This document shows, piece by piece, positions 44,103-52,545 of a stretch of DNA of 64,000 bases (its first letter is position 1; each line of letters starts with the position of its first letter). Position numbers and translations under genes: made by a program. Below the pieces are notes generated by a model. The model worked only from the letters and a program-made list of their open reading frames with translations, was not told the origin of the DNA and did no database searches. The stretch comes from Archangium primigenium (GTDB lineage: Bacteria > Myxococcota > Myxococcia > Myxococcales > Myxococcaceae). The stretch is taken from contig NZ_JADWYI010000001.1 of the NCBI RefSeq assembly GCF_016904885.1, positions 62,001 to 126,000 of the forward strand. Direction: 5' to 3'.

Positions 44103-45935
44103 TCACGCACCCGTCCGGGGAAACACCTGGGCGCGCAGCCGCTCCGTGGCGCGGCGGCGGTGCGCGTCGCCGTCGTCCAGCAGCGTCGCCAGCGAGTGGT
44201 GGCGCAGCGCGGACAGCGGCTCGTTGCCTCGCGCCAAGGCCTCGGCCCGCGCCTGGGCCTCGTCCGCGAGCCGCCTCCGCGTGCGCCTGTCCGGCAGCCG
44301 GTCCTTGGGCAGGTACGCGGTGGCGCAGCGCCACAGCCCCAGGCCTTCCTCGGCCTGCCCCTCGCGGATGAGCGCCGCGAAGCGCTCGGTGAGCGCCTTC
44401 ACGTCCAGCGCCAGTACCGCCGCCTTGCCTCCGGGACAGCGCGGGTCCTCCGTCGCGCTCAGGCCCTTGAGGCGCCACACCGGCCCCTGGTGACGCTCGT
44501 AGCGGGCCATCAGCCGCTCGTAGCGGCCCAGGTGGATGCTCGGCCCGTGCACGTCCATGAGGATTCCAGGCCCCTCGGACAGCAGGTAGTCCTCCATGGC
44601 CGCGGGGTTGTTCGCGTGGTGCGCCAGCGCGTAGTCCGCCAGGCCCGCCACGTCGATGATCTCCGCCTCGCGCAGCATCATGGCCTGTCCGCCCAGGTCC
44701 GGGAACGCCAGCAGCGGCCGCACCTGCCCCCAGGCCCGCGTCTGCTCGCGCACCGGCTTGAACAGCCCCGCGATGAACGAATAGGGCAGCTCCGGGTCCT
44801 TCTTGATGGCCGGCGCCCGCGCCACCGCCGCGCCCAGCGCCGGCAGGAGCACGCCCACGAGCCCCGCGCCGACGACCAGGTGCACGCCCCGCGCGGGCCA
44901 CGTCCCGGCGCGCGCGGCCAGCCGCTCGGCCAGGGCCCGCGCGCCCGACACACCCACCGCCAGGGCCGCGCCCCACAGCGGCAGCACCGGCGCGAGGAAA
45001 CGCCACTCGCGCATCCAGTCGCCCTTGGAGTTCCACGCGAAGAACACGCCGCACCCGGCGAAGAGCGCCACCAGCGCGCTCCGGCGCGGCCCGGCCCCGC
45101 CCCCCAGCGCCCCGAGCACGAGCCCCCCGAGCGCGAGGCCACTCAAGCGCCGGTACGTGGTGAAGAAGCCCGTGAGGTACTCGCGCGCGTGGAAGTCCCA
45201 GAAGCGCTTGGCGTAGTACGTGTTGGGCACGACGTCCGCGAAGTACCACCAGCGCAGCACGGCCCACCCGCCCACCAGCAGGAGCAACCACCCCGCGATT
45301 CGCGCCTCCTGACGGCCCGGCCACTGGCGCCACGCCGAGCGCCGCGCCATCCACACGACCCCCGCGGCCACGGTGAACAGCGCGCCCTCGGGCCGCGTGA
45401 GGCACAGGAGCCCCAGCGCCCAGCCCACGTGCGCGGAGCGGCCCGTGCGCAGCTCCCACAAGAGGAAGAGTCCGCTGAGCCCGAGCAGGAACGCCTCCAG
45501 GCCCGTCTCCATGCCGCTGGAGATCCAATACGCGTAGGTGGGGTTGAGCGCGACGACCCAGGGCCCGAGCGCGTCCTCCCAGCGCGGCGCCCGGTCCTCG
45601 CACGCCGGCCCCCACAGGGCGAAAACGGGCAGGGCCAGCACCCCGAAGAGGACACCCAGCCCATGGCCATACACCTCGTGCGACAGGCGCAGCGGGCCGC
45701 TGAGCCCGAGCAGCAGCGTCCACAGGAGGTTGGAGAAGCCCTCCACGGGCTGCGAGGCGGGGGTGACCCGGAAGCCCTCGCCCGCGAAGAAGGTGAGCCC
45801 GTAGGCGAGCGAGATGGCCGCGTCGTCCACCATGGGCACGGCGAGGTAGCCGCACAGGTGCACCAGCACGAGCATCGCGGCCACCACGAGCCCGCCCGTC
45901 ACCCACGTCTCGGTCCGGTAGGAGGGAGCGTCCAT
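44103..45935 (-). CDS. GT-C type membrane glycosyltransferase
   Basis: A 610-residue integral membrane protein with about ten hydrophobic segments in the first ~400 residues. An acidic pair after the first helix (PMVDDAAISLAYG) and the segment PVEGFSNLLWTLLL are typical of GT-C glycosyltransferases using polyprenyl-phosphate sugars (similar to AftB/PMT-like proteins). A soluble, extracytoplasmic C-terminal part (about 400-610) may recognise the acceptor. The acceptor is unknown: cell-envelope glycan or protein. It stands alone, ending 3 bases after the convergent alcohol dehydrogenase gene. Confidence 0.8.
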   Translation of the reverse strand: MDAPSYRTETWVTGGLVVAAMLVLVHLCGYLAVPMVDDAAISLAYGLTFFAGEGFRVTPASQPVEGFSNLLWTLLLGLSGPLRLSHEVYGHGLGVLFGVLALPVFALWGPACEDRAPRWEDALGPWVVALNPTYAYWISSGMETGLEAFLLGLSGLFLLWELRTGRSAHVGWALGLLCLTRPEGALFTVAAGVVWMARRSAWRQWPGRQEARIAGWLLLLVGGWAVLRWWYFADVVPNTYYAKRFWDFHAREYLTGFFTTYRRLSGLALGGLVLGALGGGAGPRRSALVALFAGCGVFFAWNSKGDWMREWRFLAPVLPLWGAALAVGVSGARALAERLAARAGTWPARGVHLVVGAGLVGVLLPALGAAVARAPAIKKDPELPYSFIAGLFKPVREQTRAWGQVRPLLAFPDLGGQAMMLREAEIIDVAGLADYALAHHANNPAAMEDYLLSEGPGILMDVHGPSIHLGRYERLMARYERHQGPVWRLKGLSATEDPRCPGGKAAVLALDVKALTERFAALIREGQAEEGLGLWRCATAYLPKDRLPDRRTRRRLADEAQARAEALARGNEPLSALRHHSLATLLDDGDAHRRRATERLRAQVFPRTGA

Positions 45936-45997
45936 GCCCCGTCGCGTCTATGTCAGCGGCCCCCGGGGTGTCCAGGGCGCTCCCCGTCCCGCCCCGC

Positions 45998-47158
45998 TCA
46001 GTCGCGCAGGTAGTGGCAGGTGTAGCCGTCCGGGTTCCGCACCAGGTAGTCCTGGTGGTAGCCCTCGGCCGGGGTGAACGGGCCCGCGGGGGTGATGGTC
46101 GTGACGACGGGACGCTTCCACTTGCCCGACGCGTCCACCCGGGCCTTCACCGCCTCGGCCGCCCGGCGCTGCGCGTCCGACAGGTAGAAGATGGCCGAGC
46201 GGTACTGCGTGCCCACGTCATTGCCCTGGCGGTTGAGCGTCGTGGGGTCGTGCATGCGGAAGAACCACTTCTCCAGCAGCGACTCGTACGTCAGCACCTT
46301 GGGATTGAAGACGACCCGCACCGCCTCCGCGTGTCCCGTCTTCCCCGTGTGCACGTCCTCGTAGGTGGGGTGCGCGAAGGCCTGGGTGCCGCCCGTGTAG
46401 CCCACCTCCGTCTCCACCACGCCGGGAATCTTGCGCAGCAGGTCCTCCATGCCCCAGAAGCACCCGCCGGCCAGGTACGCCGTCTCCGTCAGGGCGTCCT
46501 TGATGTTGGCGGCGGGAGGGGCCTTGGCCTCGGGCGCCGGGGCCGCGCGGCCGAACGCGGGCAGGAGGGCGCCGTAGCCCTGCGCGGCCAGCGCGTCCAC
46601 GGGCACGAAGCGCAGGGACGCCGAGTTGATGCAATAGCGCAGCCCCGTGGGCTCGGGCCCGTCCTCGAAGACATGGCCCAGGTGCGAGTCGCCGTCCTTC
46701 GAGCGGACCTCCACGCGCGCCATGCCCAGGCTCACGTCCCGCTTCTCCACCACCCGGCGGGCGTCCACCGGCTTGGTGAAGCTCGGCCAGCCCGTGCCGG
46801 AGTCGAACTTGTCCCGCGAGGAGAAGAGCGGCTCGCCGCTGACCACGTCCACGTAGAGGCCCTCCTCGTGGTGGTTCCAGAAGGCGTTGCGGAAGGCGGG
46901 CTCGGTGCCTTCGTGCTGCGTCACCTGGTAGGCCTGGGGCGACAGGGCGCGGCGCAGCGCCTCGTCCGAGGGCTTCGTGTACCGCTCGCCCTCGACCGCC
47001 CGGGGCAGGGCGGCGGCCGCCTCGGCCCGCGCGGCGGGCGGAGCGCCCCGCGCATCGCTGCAGGCGCTCGACACCACGAGCAGGGCCAGGGCCAGGGGCC
47101 ACAGCCAGGACACGCCCCCGGCGGGGGCGCGGAGAACAGCGGGGAGGGAGGACGGCAT
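45998..47158 (-). CDS. msrBA: Lipoprotein MsrB-MsrA methionine sulfoxide reductase
   Basis: A 386-residue fusion in B-A order with a lipoprotein signal ([13 protein letters not shown]). The MsrB part (about 50-180) has its catalytic Cys in RYCINSASL, but the structural-zinc CxxC positions read YVDVVSGE and the resolving position reads SGTGWPSF instead of SGCGWPSF. The MsrA part (about 215-380) has GGCFWG and C-terminal GYTCHYLRD. It repairs oxidised methionine on envelope proteins, probably at the outer or inner membrane on the periplasmic side. Electron supply (a DsbD-like or thioredoxin-like protein) is not encoded next to it. Confidence 0.93.
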   Translation of the reverse strand: MPSSLPAVLRAPAGGVSWLWPLALALLVVSSACSDARGAPPAARAEAAAALPRAVEGERYTKPSDEALRRALSPQAYQVTQHEGTEPAFRNAFWNHHEEGLYVDVVSGEPLFSSRDKFDSGTGWPSFTKPVDARRVVEKRDVSLGMARVEVRSKDGDSHLGHVFEDGPEPTGLRYCINSASLRFVPVDALAAQGYGALLPAFGRAAPAPEAKAPPAANIKDALTETAYLAGGCFWGMEDLLRKIPGVVETEVGYTGGTQAFAHPTYEDVHTGKTGHAEAVRVVFNPKVLTYESLLEKWFFRMHDPTTLNRQGNDVGTQYRSAIFYLSDAQRRAAEAVKARVDASGKWKRPVVTTITPAGPFTPAEGYHQDYLVRNPDGYTCHYLRD

Positions 47159-47227
47159 GGGGTCTCGGGCTCCAGACGCCCGGCGCGGGCGTACCCCTCC
47201 GACTACGCGGGACCCCGGCGGACGGTT

Positions 47228-48526
47228 TCAGCCTTTCGCCACAGTGGGCTCCTCGGCGGGCGGACAGGCGGGGGCCGGGTCGTCCTGGGAGACCTCGCCC
47301 CGGGAAGCCACCCGCTGCCGCAGGGGCAGGAGCAGGGTGAAGCGGGTGCCCTCGCCCGGCTCCGACTCGACCGAGATGGAGCCCTGGTGGTTCTCCACCA
47401 CCTTGCGGCAGATGGCCAGGCCCACGCCCAGGCCCGGCGAGTCCGCGTCCAGCTTGCGCAGGACCTCGAACACGTAGCCGAGATACTGGCGGTCGATGCC
47501 CAGGCCCTGGTCCGTGACGGTGATCCGCGCGAAGTCCGTGTAGTGGTAGCGATCCTTGATGGAGCGGAAGCTGTTCTGCTGGAGGAGCTGGCAACGGATG
47601 TCGATGCGCGGCGCCTCGCCGGGCTTGTGGAACTTCACCGCGTTGTCGAGCAGGTGGTAGAAGAGCATCATCAACTGGCGGCGACGGCCCTGGACGATGG
47701 GGAGCGCCTCACACCGCAGCGCCGTCACGCGGCCCGCGCCCATCTCGGCCACCCACTGCCGGGCGTCTCCCACGGTCTCGAGCAGCTCCACCTCCTCCAG
47801 GGGCTCCTCCAACGAGTCCAGGGCCATGAACTGGTGCAGTCCCACGACCAGCTGCTCCAGCCGGGCGCTGACGGTCTTGATGCGCTCGAGCGAGCGCTGA
47901 CCCGTGAGGGACAGGCCCAGCCGATCCTCGCGGGTGAAGAGGCAGGCGAACGTGGACAGCTGCCGGACCGGATCGCGCAGGTCCTGGGACAGCACGGTGC
48001 TCACGCGCGTGAGCTCCTGGTTGCGCAGCTCCAGCAGGCTGAGCTTCTGGTCCAGCTCCCGCGCGTGGGCCTCCAGCTCCCGCCGGGCCTGGGTGAGCGC
48101 CTCGTTGCTCCGCAGCGCCTCTTGCGCCTCGTGCCGGGCCTTGAGCAGCTCGTCCTCGTACCTTCCGCGCTCGCGCACCGACATGACGGCGCAGTGGTGC
48201 ACGATGTCCGCGCCCGCCTCCCGCCGCACGGCGTTGAGCAGCACGGGCACGGACTCGCCGCTCCGGGCGCGCAGCGACAGCGAGAGTTCCTCCACCCGGC
48301 CGTGCATCTGGAGCAGCGGGAAGACGTGGGTCTCGTAGAACATGCGGCTGGCGAGCGTCAGCAGCGTGCTCACCGGCTGGCCGAGCACGTCCTCCCGGGC
48401 CTGGTCCAGCATCTCCAGCAGCGTGTCGTTGACGGCGACCAGGGTGCCCTCCGCGCTGAACGCGAAGAGGCCACACGGTGCCCGTCGCAGCAGGTCCTCG
48501 TGGGGATGGGTGGCCAGGGCGCTCAT
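47228..48526 (-). CDS. PAS histidine kinase-like protein, degenerate H-box
   Basis: A 432-residue protein: PAS domain (about 10-125), coiled coil (about 130-170), a dimerisation region and HATPase (about 290-405 with DQGLGID and GLGVGLAI). The H-box reads VLSQDLRDPVRQL: the phosphoacceptor His is Q181 (codon CAG, complement of 47984-47986). The rest of the segment matches phytochrome-type kinases (SHDLxxPLR). The ATP-binding lobe looks intact, so it may bind or transfer phosphate elsewhere, or act by conformation. The ATG at 48526 overlaps the stop of the RsbQ-like hydrolase gene (ATGA), implying a functional pair. Confidence 0.88.
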   Translation of the reverse strand: MSALATHPHEDLLRRAPCGLFAFSAEGTLVAVNDTLLEMLDQAREDVLGQPVSTLLTLASRMFYETHVFPLLQMHGRVEELSLSLRARSGESVPVLLNAVRREAGADIVHHCAVMSVRERGRYEDELLKARHEAQEALRSNEALTQARRELEAHARELDQKLSLLELRNQELTRVSTVLSQDLRDPVRQLSTFACLFTREDRLGLSLTGQRSLERIKTVSARLEQLVVGLHQFMALDSLEEPLEEVELLETVGDARQWVAEMGAGRVTALRCEALPIVQGRRRQLMMLFYHLLDNAVKFHKPGEAPRIDIRCQLLQQNSFRSIKDRYHYTDFARITVTDQGLGIDRQYLGYVFEVLRKLDADSPGLGVGLAICRKVVENHQGSISVESEPGEGTRFTLLLPLRQRVASRGEVSQDDPAPACPPAEEPTVAKG

Positions 48527-49329
48527 GTGGCACACAGGTAGCGCTGGATGAGCGCGCGTGTCTCCTCGGGCTCGCTCATGTGCGGACAGTGGCCCTTGGC
48601 GCGCATCACCTCCAACGTGCTGCCCCGCAGGTGGCGATGGGTGTACTCGCCCACCGCCACGGGCGCGAGCAGATCCTCCGAGCACTGCAGGATGAGCGAG
48701 GGCACCGTCACGCTGGCCAGATCCCGGCGGTTGTCCGAGAAGAACGTCACCTCCGCGAAGCGCCGGGCGATGACGGGATCCGTGGAGCAGAAGCTCTCGG
48801 AGAGCTCCTGGGTGAGCTCCGGCCGCTCGGGGTTGCGCATGACGAGGGGCGCGAGCACGTTCGCCCAGCCGATGTAGTTGCGGTCCATCGTCGCCAGGAG
48901 TTCCTCGAGATCCCTCCGGTCGAAGCCGCCCGGGTACTGGGGCCCGTCGTTGAGGTAGCGGGGCGAGGGGCTCACCAGGATGAGGCGGTGGAAGAGAGAG
49001 GGCGCCTGGATGGCGGCCAGCAGCCCGATCATCGCGCTGACCGAGTGCCCCACGAGCACGACGTCCCGGAGCGAGAGCGCGCCGCAGATGTCGAGGATGT
49101 CCTGGGCATAGCCCTGGAGGCTGGCGTAGCGCTCCGGGTTGTAGGCGCGCAGGTCCGAGCGGCCCGAGCCGACATAGTCGAACAGGACGACCCGGTAGTC
49201 CGCCTCGAAGGCGGGGGTCAGCAAGCGCCACATGTTCTGGTCACACCCGAAGCCATGCGCGAACAGCATGGGTCGGGTTCCGCGACCGCGCAGCGTGACG
49301 TTGTTCCTGACGAGGATGGTCGAGTCCAT
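48523..49329 (-). CDS. RsbQ/KAI2-like alpha/beta hydrolase
   Basis: A 268-residue alpha/beta hydrolase of the RsbQ group. The opening RNNVTLRGRG and FAHGFGCDQNMW are diagnostic; the nucleophile is in VGHSVSAM, the Asp in CSEDLLAP and the His in AKGHCPHMS. In Bacillus subtilis RsbQ works with the PAS-containing RsbP to report energy stress; plant KAI2/D14 hormone receptors are homologues. Here the partner is a PAS kinase-like protein encoded immediately downstream with a 4-base overlap. Translation may start at ATG 49329 or at 49386 (GGGAGG upstream, adding 19 residues); I prefer 49329 because it gives the family's usual N-terminus. Confidence 0.88.
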   Translation of the reverse strand: MDSTILVRNNVTLRGRGTRPMLFAHGFGCDQNMWRLLTPAFEADYRVVLFDYVGSGRSDLRAYNPERYASLQGYAQDILDICGALSLRDVVLVGHSVSAMIGLLAAIQAPSLFHRLILVSPSPRYLNDGPQYPGGFDRRDLEELLATMDRNYIGWANVLAPLVMRNPERPELTQELSESFCSTDPVIARRFAEVTFFSDNRRDLASVTVPSLILQCSEDLLAPVAVGEYTHRHLRGSTLEVMRAKGHCPHMSEPEETRALIQRYLCAT

Positions 49330-49413
49330 GGAGTCCGAGATCCTGGGAGATGGACGTCTGTCGCGAGGAAGCCGGGAGTCATTCATGCGACCTCCCATCG
49401 AAAACGGGAACCC

Positions 49414-49425
49414 CTTGAATTCAAG
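49414..49425. promoter_or_regulatory. Perfect 12-bp palindrome in divergent region
   Basis: CTTGAATTCAAG is a perfect palindrome in the gap between the divergent RsbQ-like and lipoprotein genes. GTCC-TGT-GGAC follows directly (49425-49435). It is an AT-rich island in GC-rich sequence and a candidate operator. Confidence 0.35.
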
Positions 49426-49555
49426 TCCTGTGGACTAACAAGCACTGCACCCCCCGTCCGTTGTACCGGGGAACAACAAACCTCCGCGCCGATATGGCCG
49501 CCGGTCCCTGGCGTTGTTCCGGATGTCTCGGCACCCCGTCTCGGAGGTCGTTCCC

Positions 49556-50176
49556 ATGTCCAGGTTTCCGCTGTGGTCGTGTCTCGTCGTGCTCGCCAGC
49601 GGATGCGCGGGGGCCCAGGGCCTCACCCGGAGCGATGCGCCCGGCTATCCGCTGGGACAGCCCGCCGGAGAGGCCCTGCGGGTCGACGGCGAGAGCATCA
49701 CCGGTCCGAGTTCGGCCCTGTTCCTCTCGCACGACACGCTGCGCGGCCAGTTCCAGGGCGCGCCCATCGACGTGTCGCTGACGGCCACCGAGGTGGCGGG
49801 CTCGGTGGGCAATCGCCAGGCGCGGCTCACGCTGGAGCAGGGCGAGGACTTCCATGTCTGGGGCTACTTCGGCGCGGTGCGCGTGGACTACACGCTCAAG
49901 CCGGATCGGCTGGAGGGACAGGTGGGCCGCTGCCGCTACAAGCTGATGCGCGGCGCGCTGGGCTTCCTGGGCGAGCGCAGCTGCGGCGGGCCCCTGGAGG
50001 CCGCCTTCCGGGTGAACTTCCCCGCCCCGCTCTTCAAGCGCAGCCCCGGCGAGAGCGCCAGCCTGCTCATCCTGGCGCTCGTGAACTCCACGCCCACCTA
50101 CTCCACCATCATCTCGCCCGAGCGACGCATCGCCCCGCCCGACCGCGTTCAGCCGTTCGGCCCCCGGAATCGCTGA
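49556..50176 (+). CDS. Lipoprotein, paralogous family A
   Basis: A 206-residue lipoprotein (PLWSCLVVLASGC, lipidated Cys near 17). The function is unknown. From about residue 75 to 145 it matches the secreted protein encoded at 18331-18888: GSVGNRQARLTLEQG, a glycine-aromatic step, VDYTLKPDRLEGQVGRCRY and a closing SCGG. The shared cysteines suggest a disulfide-closed beta domain. The C-terminus is a proline-rich tail. GGAGG precedes the ATG at 49556. Confidence 0.75.
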   Translation: MSRFPLWSCLVVLASGCAGAQGLTRSDAPGYPLGQPAGEALRVDGESITGPSSALFLSHDTLRGQFQGAPIDVSLTATEVAGSVGNRQARLTLEQGEDFHVWGYFGAVRVDYTLKPDRLEGQVGRCRYKLMRGALGFLGERSCGGPLEAAFRVNFPAPLFKRSPGESASLLILALVNSTPTYSTIISPERRIAPPDRVQPFGPRNR

Positions 50177-50192
50177 GCCCGCGCCGCTCGGC

Positions 50193-50198
50193 TAGCCT
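50193..50198 (+). promoter_or_regulatory. Candidate -10 element, leaderless start
   Basis: TAGCCT ends eight bases before the ATG at 50207 and no Shine-Dalgarno lies between. This spacing fits a transcript that begins at the start codon. A -35 box is not evident. Confidence 0.35.
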
Positions 50199-50206
50199 CG
50201 GGCGCC

Positions 50207-50803
50207 ATGCACACCAAGGCCGCCCCCTCCCGCGCGCTCCTCCAGGGCCGCGGCGTCTCGCCCCTGATCGAGGCCTACCTCGAGCTGCACCACCTCAAGC
50301 ACCTCTTCCGCCAGGGCTGGCTGCGCGTGGGCATCCCGCGCGAGACCTGCGAGAGCGTGGCCGAGCACTCCTACTTCGTGGCGATGCTGTGCCTGTTCCT
50401 CGCCGACGGGCATTTCCCCGAGGCGGACGCCACCAAGCTCGTGCGCATGGCGCTCCTGCACGACGTGGGCGAGGCGCGCGCCGGGGACATCACGCCGCAT
50501 GACGGCGTGAGCCGCGAGGACAAGCTGCGGCGCGAGCGCGAGGCGGTGGAGCACCTCTTCGCCCCGCTGCCGCGCGGGGCCGACTACCTGGCGCTGTGGG
50601 AGGAGTACGAGCGGGGCACCTCGCTGGAGGCGCGGCTCGTGCGGCAGGTGGACAGGCTGGAGATGGGCCTGCAGGCCACCGTCTACGAGCACCAGGGCGC
50701 GGGGGACCTCTCCCAGTTCTTCGCCTCGGTGCGCCGGGCCCTGGAGGCGCCCGAGCTCCAGGCCTTGCTCGCCGAGTTGGAGACGCTGCGCCCCCGGGAT
50801 TGA
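50207..50803 (+). CDS. HD-domain 5'-nucleotidase-like phosphohydrolase
   Basis: A 198-residue protein of the YfbR/HDDC2-like HD family, which dephosphorylates (deoxy)ribonucleoside 5'-monophosphates. The metal site is visible: His in ESVAEHSYFVAML, the HD pair in MALLHDVGEARAGD and the late Asp in RQVDRLEMGLQ. Length is typical. It is cytoplasmic. No ribosome-binding site precedes the ATG, and a TAGCCT box lies close upstream. The OPT transporter gene starts 14 bases after its stop but has its own TAGGGT box. Confidence 0.85.
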   Translation: MHTKAAPSRALLQGRGVSPLIEAYLELHHLKHLFRQGWLRVGIPRETCESVAEHSYFVAMLCLFLADGHFPEADATKLVRMALLHDVGEARAGDITPHDGVSREDKLRREREAVEHLFAPLPRGADYLALWEEYERGTSLEARLVRQVDRLEMGLQATVYEHQGAGDLSQFFASVRRALEAPELQALLAELETLRPRD

Positions 50804-50804
50804 G

Positions 50805-50810
50805 TAGGGT
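50805..50810 (+). promoter_or_regulatory. Candidate -10 element, leaderless start
   Basis: TAGGGT lies directly after the HD-gene stop and seven bases before the ATG at 50818, without a Shine-Dalgarno sequence. The layout is the same as before the HD gene. Confidence 0.3.
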
Positions 50811-50817
50811 TTGAGCC

Positions 50818-52545
50818 ATGTCCACCCCCTCGGCCCTCACCCCCCGCGCATTGGGACTGGGCGGCGTGCTCGGCGCGCTCATGTGTCTGTCCAACCTGTA
50901 CGTGGGGTTGAAGACGGGCCTGGGCTTTCCCGCCGCCCTCATCGCCTGTGTCGTGGGCGTGGGCACGTGGCGGGCGCTCCTGCGGCTGGCGCCCTCGGTC
51001 TTCGGGCCCACGCTCAGCCTGTCCGAGACGAGCATCATGCAGTCCGTGGCCTCTTCCGCCGGCTACTCCACGGGCGGGACGATCATCAACGCGAGCGTGG
51101 GCTACCTGCTGCTCGCCGGCCACCACCCGCCCTTCTGGGCCCTGCTGCTCTGGACGCTCTTCAGCTCGGCGCTCGGCGTCTTCATCGCCCTGCCCCTCCA
51201 GCGTCCCTTCCTCCATCAGGAGCCCCTGCCCTTTCCCTCGGGCCTCGCCGCGGCGTCGCTCGCGCGCTCCTTCCACGCGGGGGACGCCGCGGGCCAGCGG
51301 AGCGCCCGGGCCCTGGGCTGGGGCGCCACGGGCGCGGGGCTGCTCGCGCTCCTGCGCGATGGCCTCGCCTGGCTGCCGGCCACCCTCGCCCTGCCCGGCG
51401 CCGTGCTCGGCGTGCCGCTCGCCTCGCTCACCTTCGCCCTGGACCTGACCCTGCTGCCCCTGGGCACCGGCGCCATCGTGGGACTCCGCATCGCGACCTC
51501 CCTGCTGCTCGGCGCGGGCCTGTGCTTCGGCGTGCTCGCCCCCGTGCTCCACACCCAGGGCCTGCTGCCCACGCTGGGCTACACCGGCATCCTCGAGTGG
51601 AGCCTGTGGCCCGGCGCCGCCCTGGCCACGAGCGCCTCCCTCACCCAGCTCGCGCTCCAGCCGGGCCTCGTGCGCCGCGCCCTCGCCGCCCTGCGCCCGG
51701 CGCCCGAGGCCCGTGAGCCCACCGAGCCCCACGACGTCCCGCGCGGGGTGTTCCTCGCCGGGGTGGGGCTGCTCGCGGTCGCCGTCGCGGCGGTGGGCCG
51801 GGCCGCCTTCGACGTCCCCTTCGCGCTGGGCCTGTTGGGCGTGGCGCTGTCCTTCGCGCTGGCGGCGGTGGCGTGCCGGGCCACGGGCGAGACGGACGTG
51901 ACGCCCTACGGCACCCTCGGCCACGTGGCGCAGCTCGTCTTTGGCGGACTGCTTCCCGGACAGGCGCTCCCCAACACCATGGCCGCGAGCCTCACGGGCA
52001 ACATCGCCTCCGCCAGCGCGGACCTGCTCACCGACGTGAAGGCGGGCACGCTGCTCGGCGTGCGTCCCCGCCACACCTTCCTCGCCCAGCTCGGCGGCAG
52101 CGTGCTCGGCTCGCTCCTCATCGTCCCCGTCTTCTACCTGCTCGTGCCCGACGGCTCCGCCCTGAGCGAGGAGCGCTTTCCCGCCCCCAGCGGCTACTTC
52201 GTGGCCGCCATGGCGCGCGCCCTCGCCTCGGGCCTGGGCCACCTGGACGCGGCGGCGCGCGGCGGCGTGCTGGGCGGCGTCGTGCTCGGCGTGGGGCTCG
52301 TGCTGCTCGAGCGCTGGAGCCCCGCCCGCCTCCAGCGCTGGCTGCCCTCTCCTATCGGCCTCGGCCTCGCCTTCGTGCTGCCCGCGTCCTTCTCCGTGTC
52401 GCTGTTCCTCGGCGCGCTGGCCGCGGCGCTCCTGGCCCGCGCGAGGCCCGCGACCGCCGAGAGCCTCACCGTGCCCCTGGCCTCGGGGCTCATCGCCGGG
52501 GAGAGCCTGGTGGGGCTCGCCGCCGTGCTCCTCACCAGCGCGTGA
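50818..52545 (+). CDS. OPT-family oligopeptide transporter
   Basis: A 575-residue inner-membrane protein with roughly 14-16 hydrophobic segments. The N-terminal NLYVGLKTGLGFPAALIA and the region SETSIMQSVASSAGYSTGG are typical of the OPT superfamily, whose members import oligopeptides or metal-chelate complexes by proton symport. The segment HVAQLVFGGLLPGQALPNTM and the later ADLLTDVKAGTLLGVRPR are also family-like. Substrate unknown. Its 3' end overlaps the convergent endonuclease V gene by 14 bases. Confidence 0.88.
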   Translation: MSTPSALTPRALGLGGVLGALMCLSNLYVGLKTGLGFPAALIACVVGVGTWRALLRLAPSVFGPTLSLSETSIMQSVASSAGYSTGGTIINASVGYLLLAGHHPPFWALLLWTLFSSALGVFIALPLQRPFLHQEPLPFPSGLAAASLARSFHAGDAAGQRSARALGWGATGAGLLALLRDGLAWLPATLALPGAVLGVPLASLTFALDLTLLPLGTGAIVGLRIATSLLLGAGLCFGVLAPVLHTQGLLPTLGYTGILEWSLWPGAALATSASLTQLALQPGLVRRALAALRPAPEAREPTEPHDVPRGVFLAGVGLLAVAVAAVGRAAFDVPFALGLLGVALSFALAAVACRATGETDVTPYGTLGHVAQLVFGGLLPGQALPNTMAASLTGNIASASADLLTDVKAGTLLGVRPRHTFLAQLGGSVLGSLLIVPVFYLLVPDGSALSEERFPAPSGYFVAAMARALASGLGHLDAAARGGVLGGVVLGVGLVLLERWSPARLQRWLPSPIGLGLAFVLPASFSVSLFLGALAAALLARARPATAESLTVPLASGLIAGESLVGLAAVLLTSA

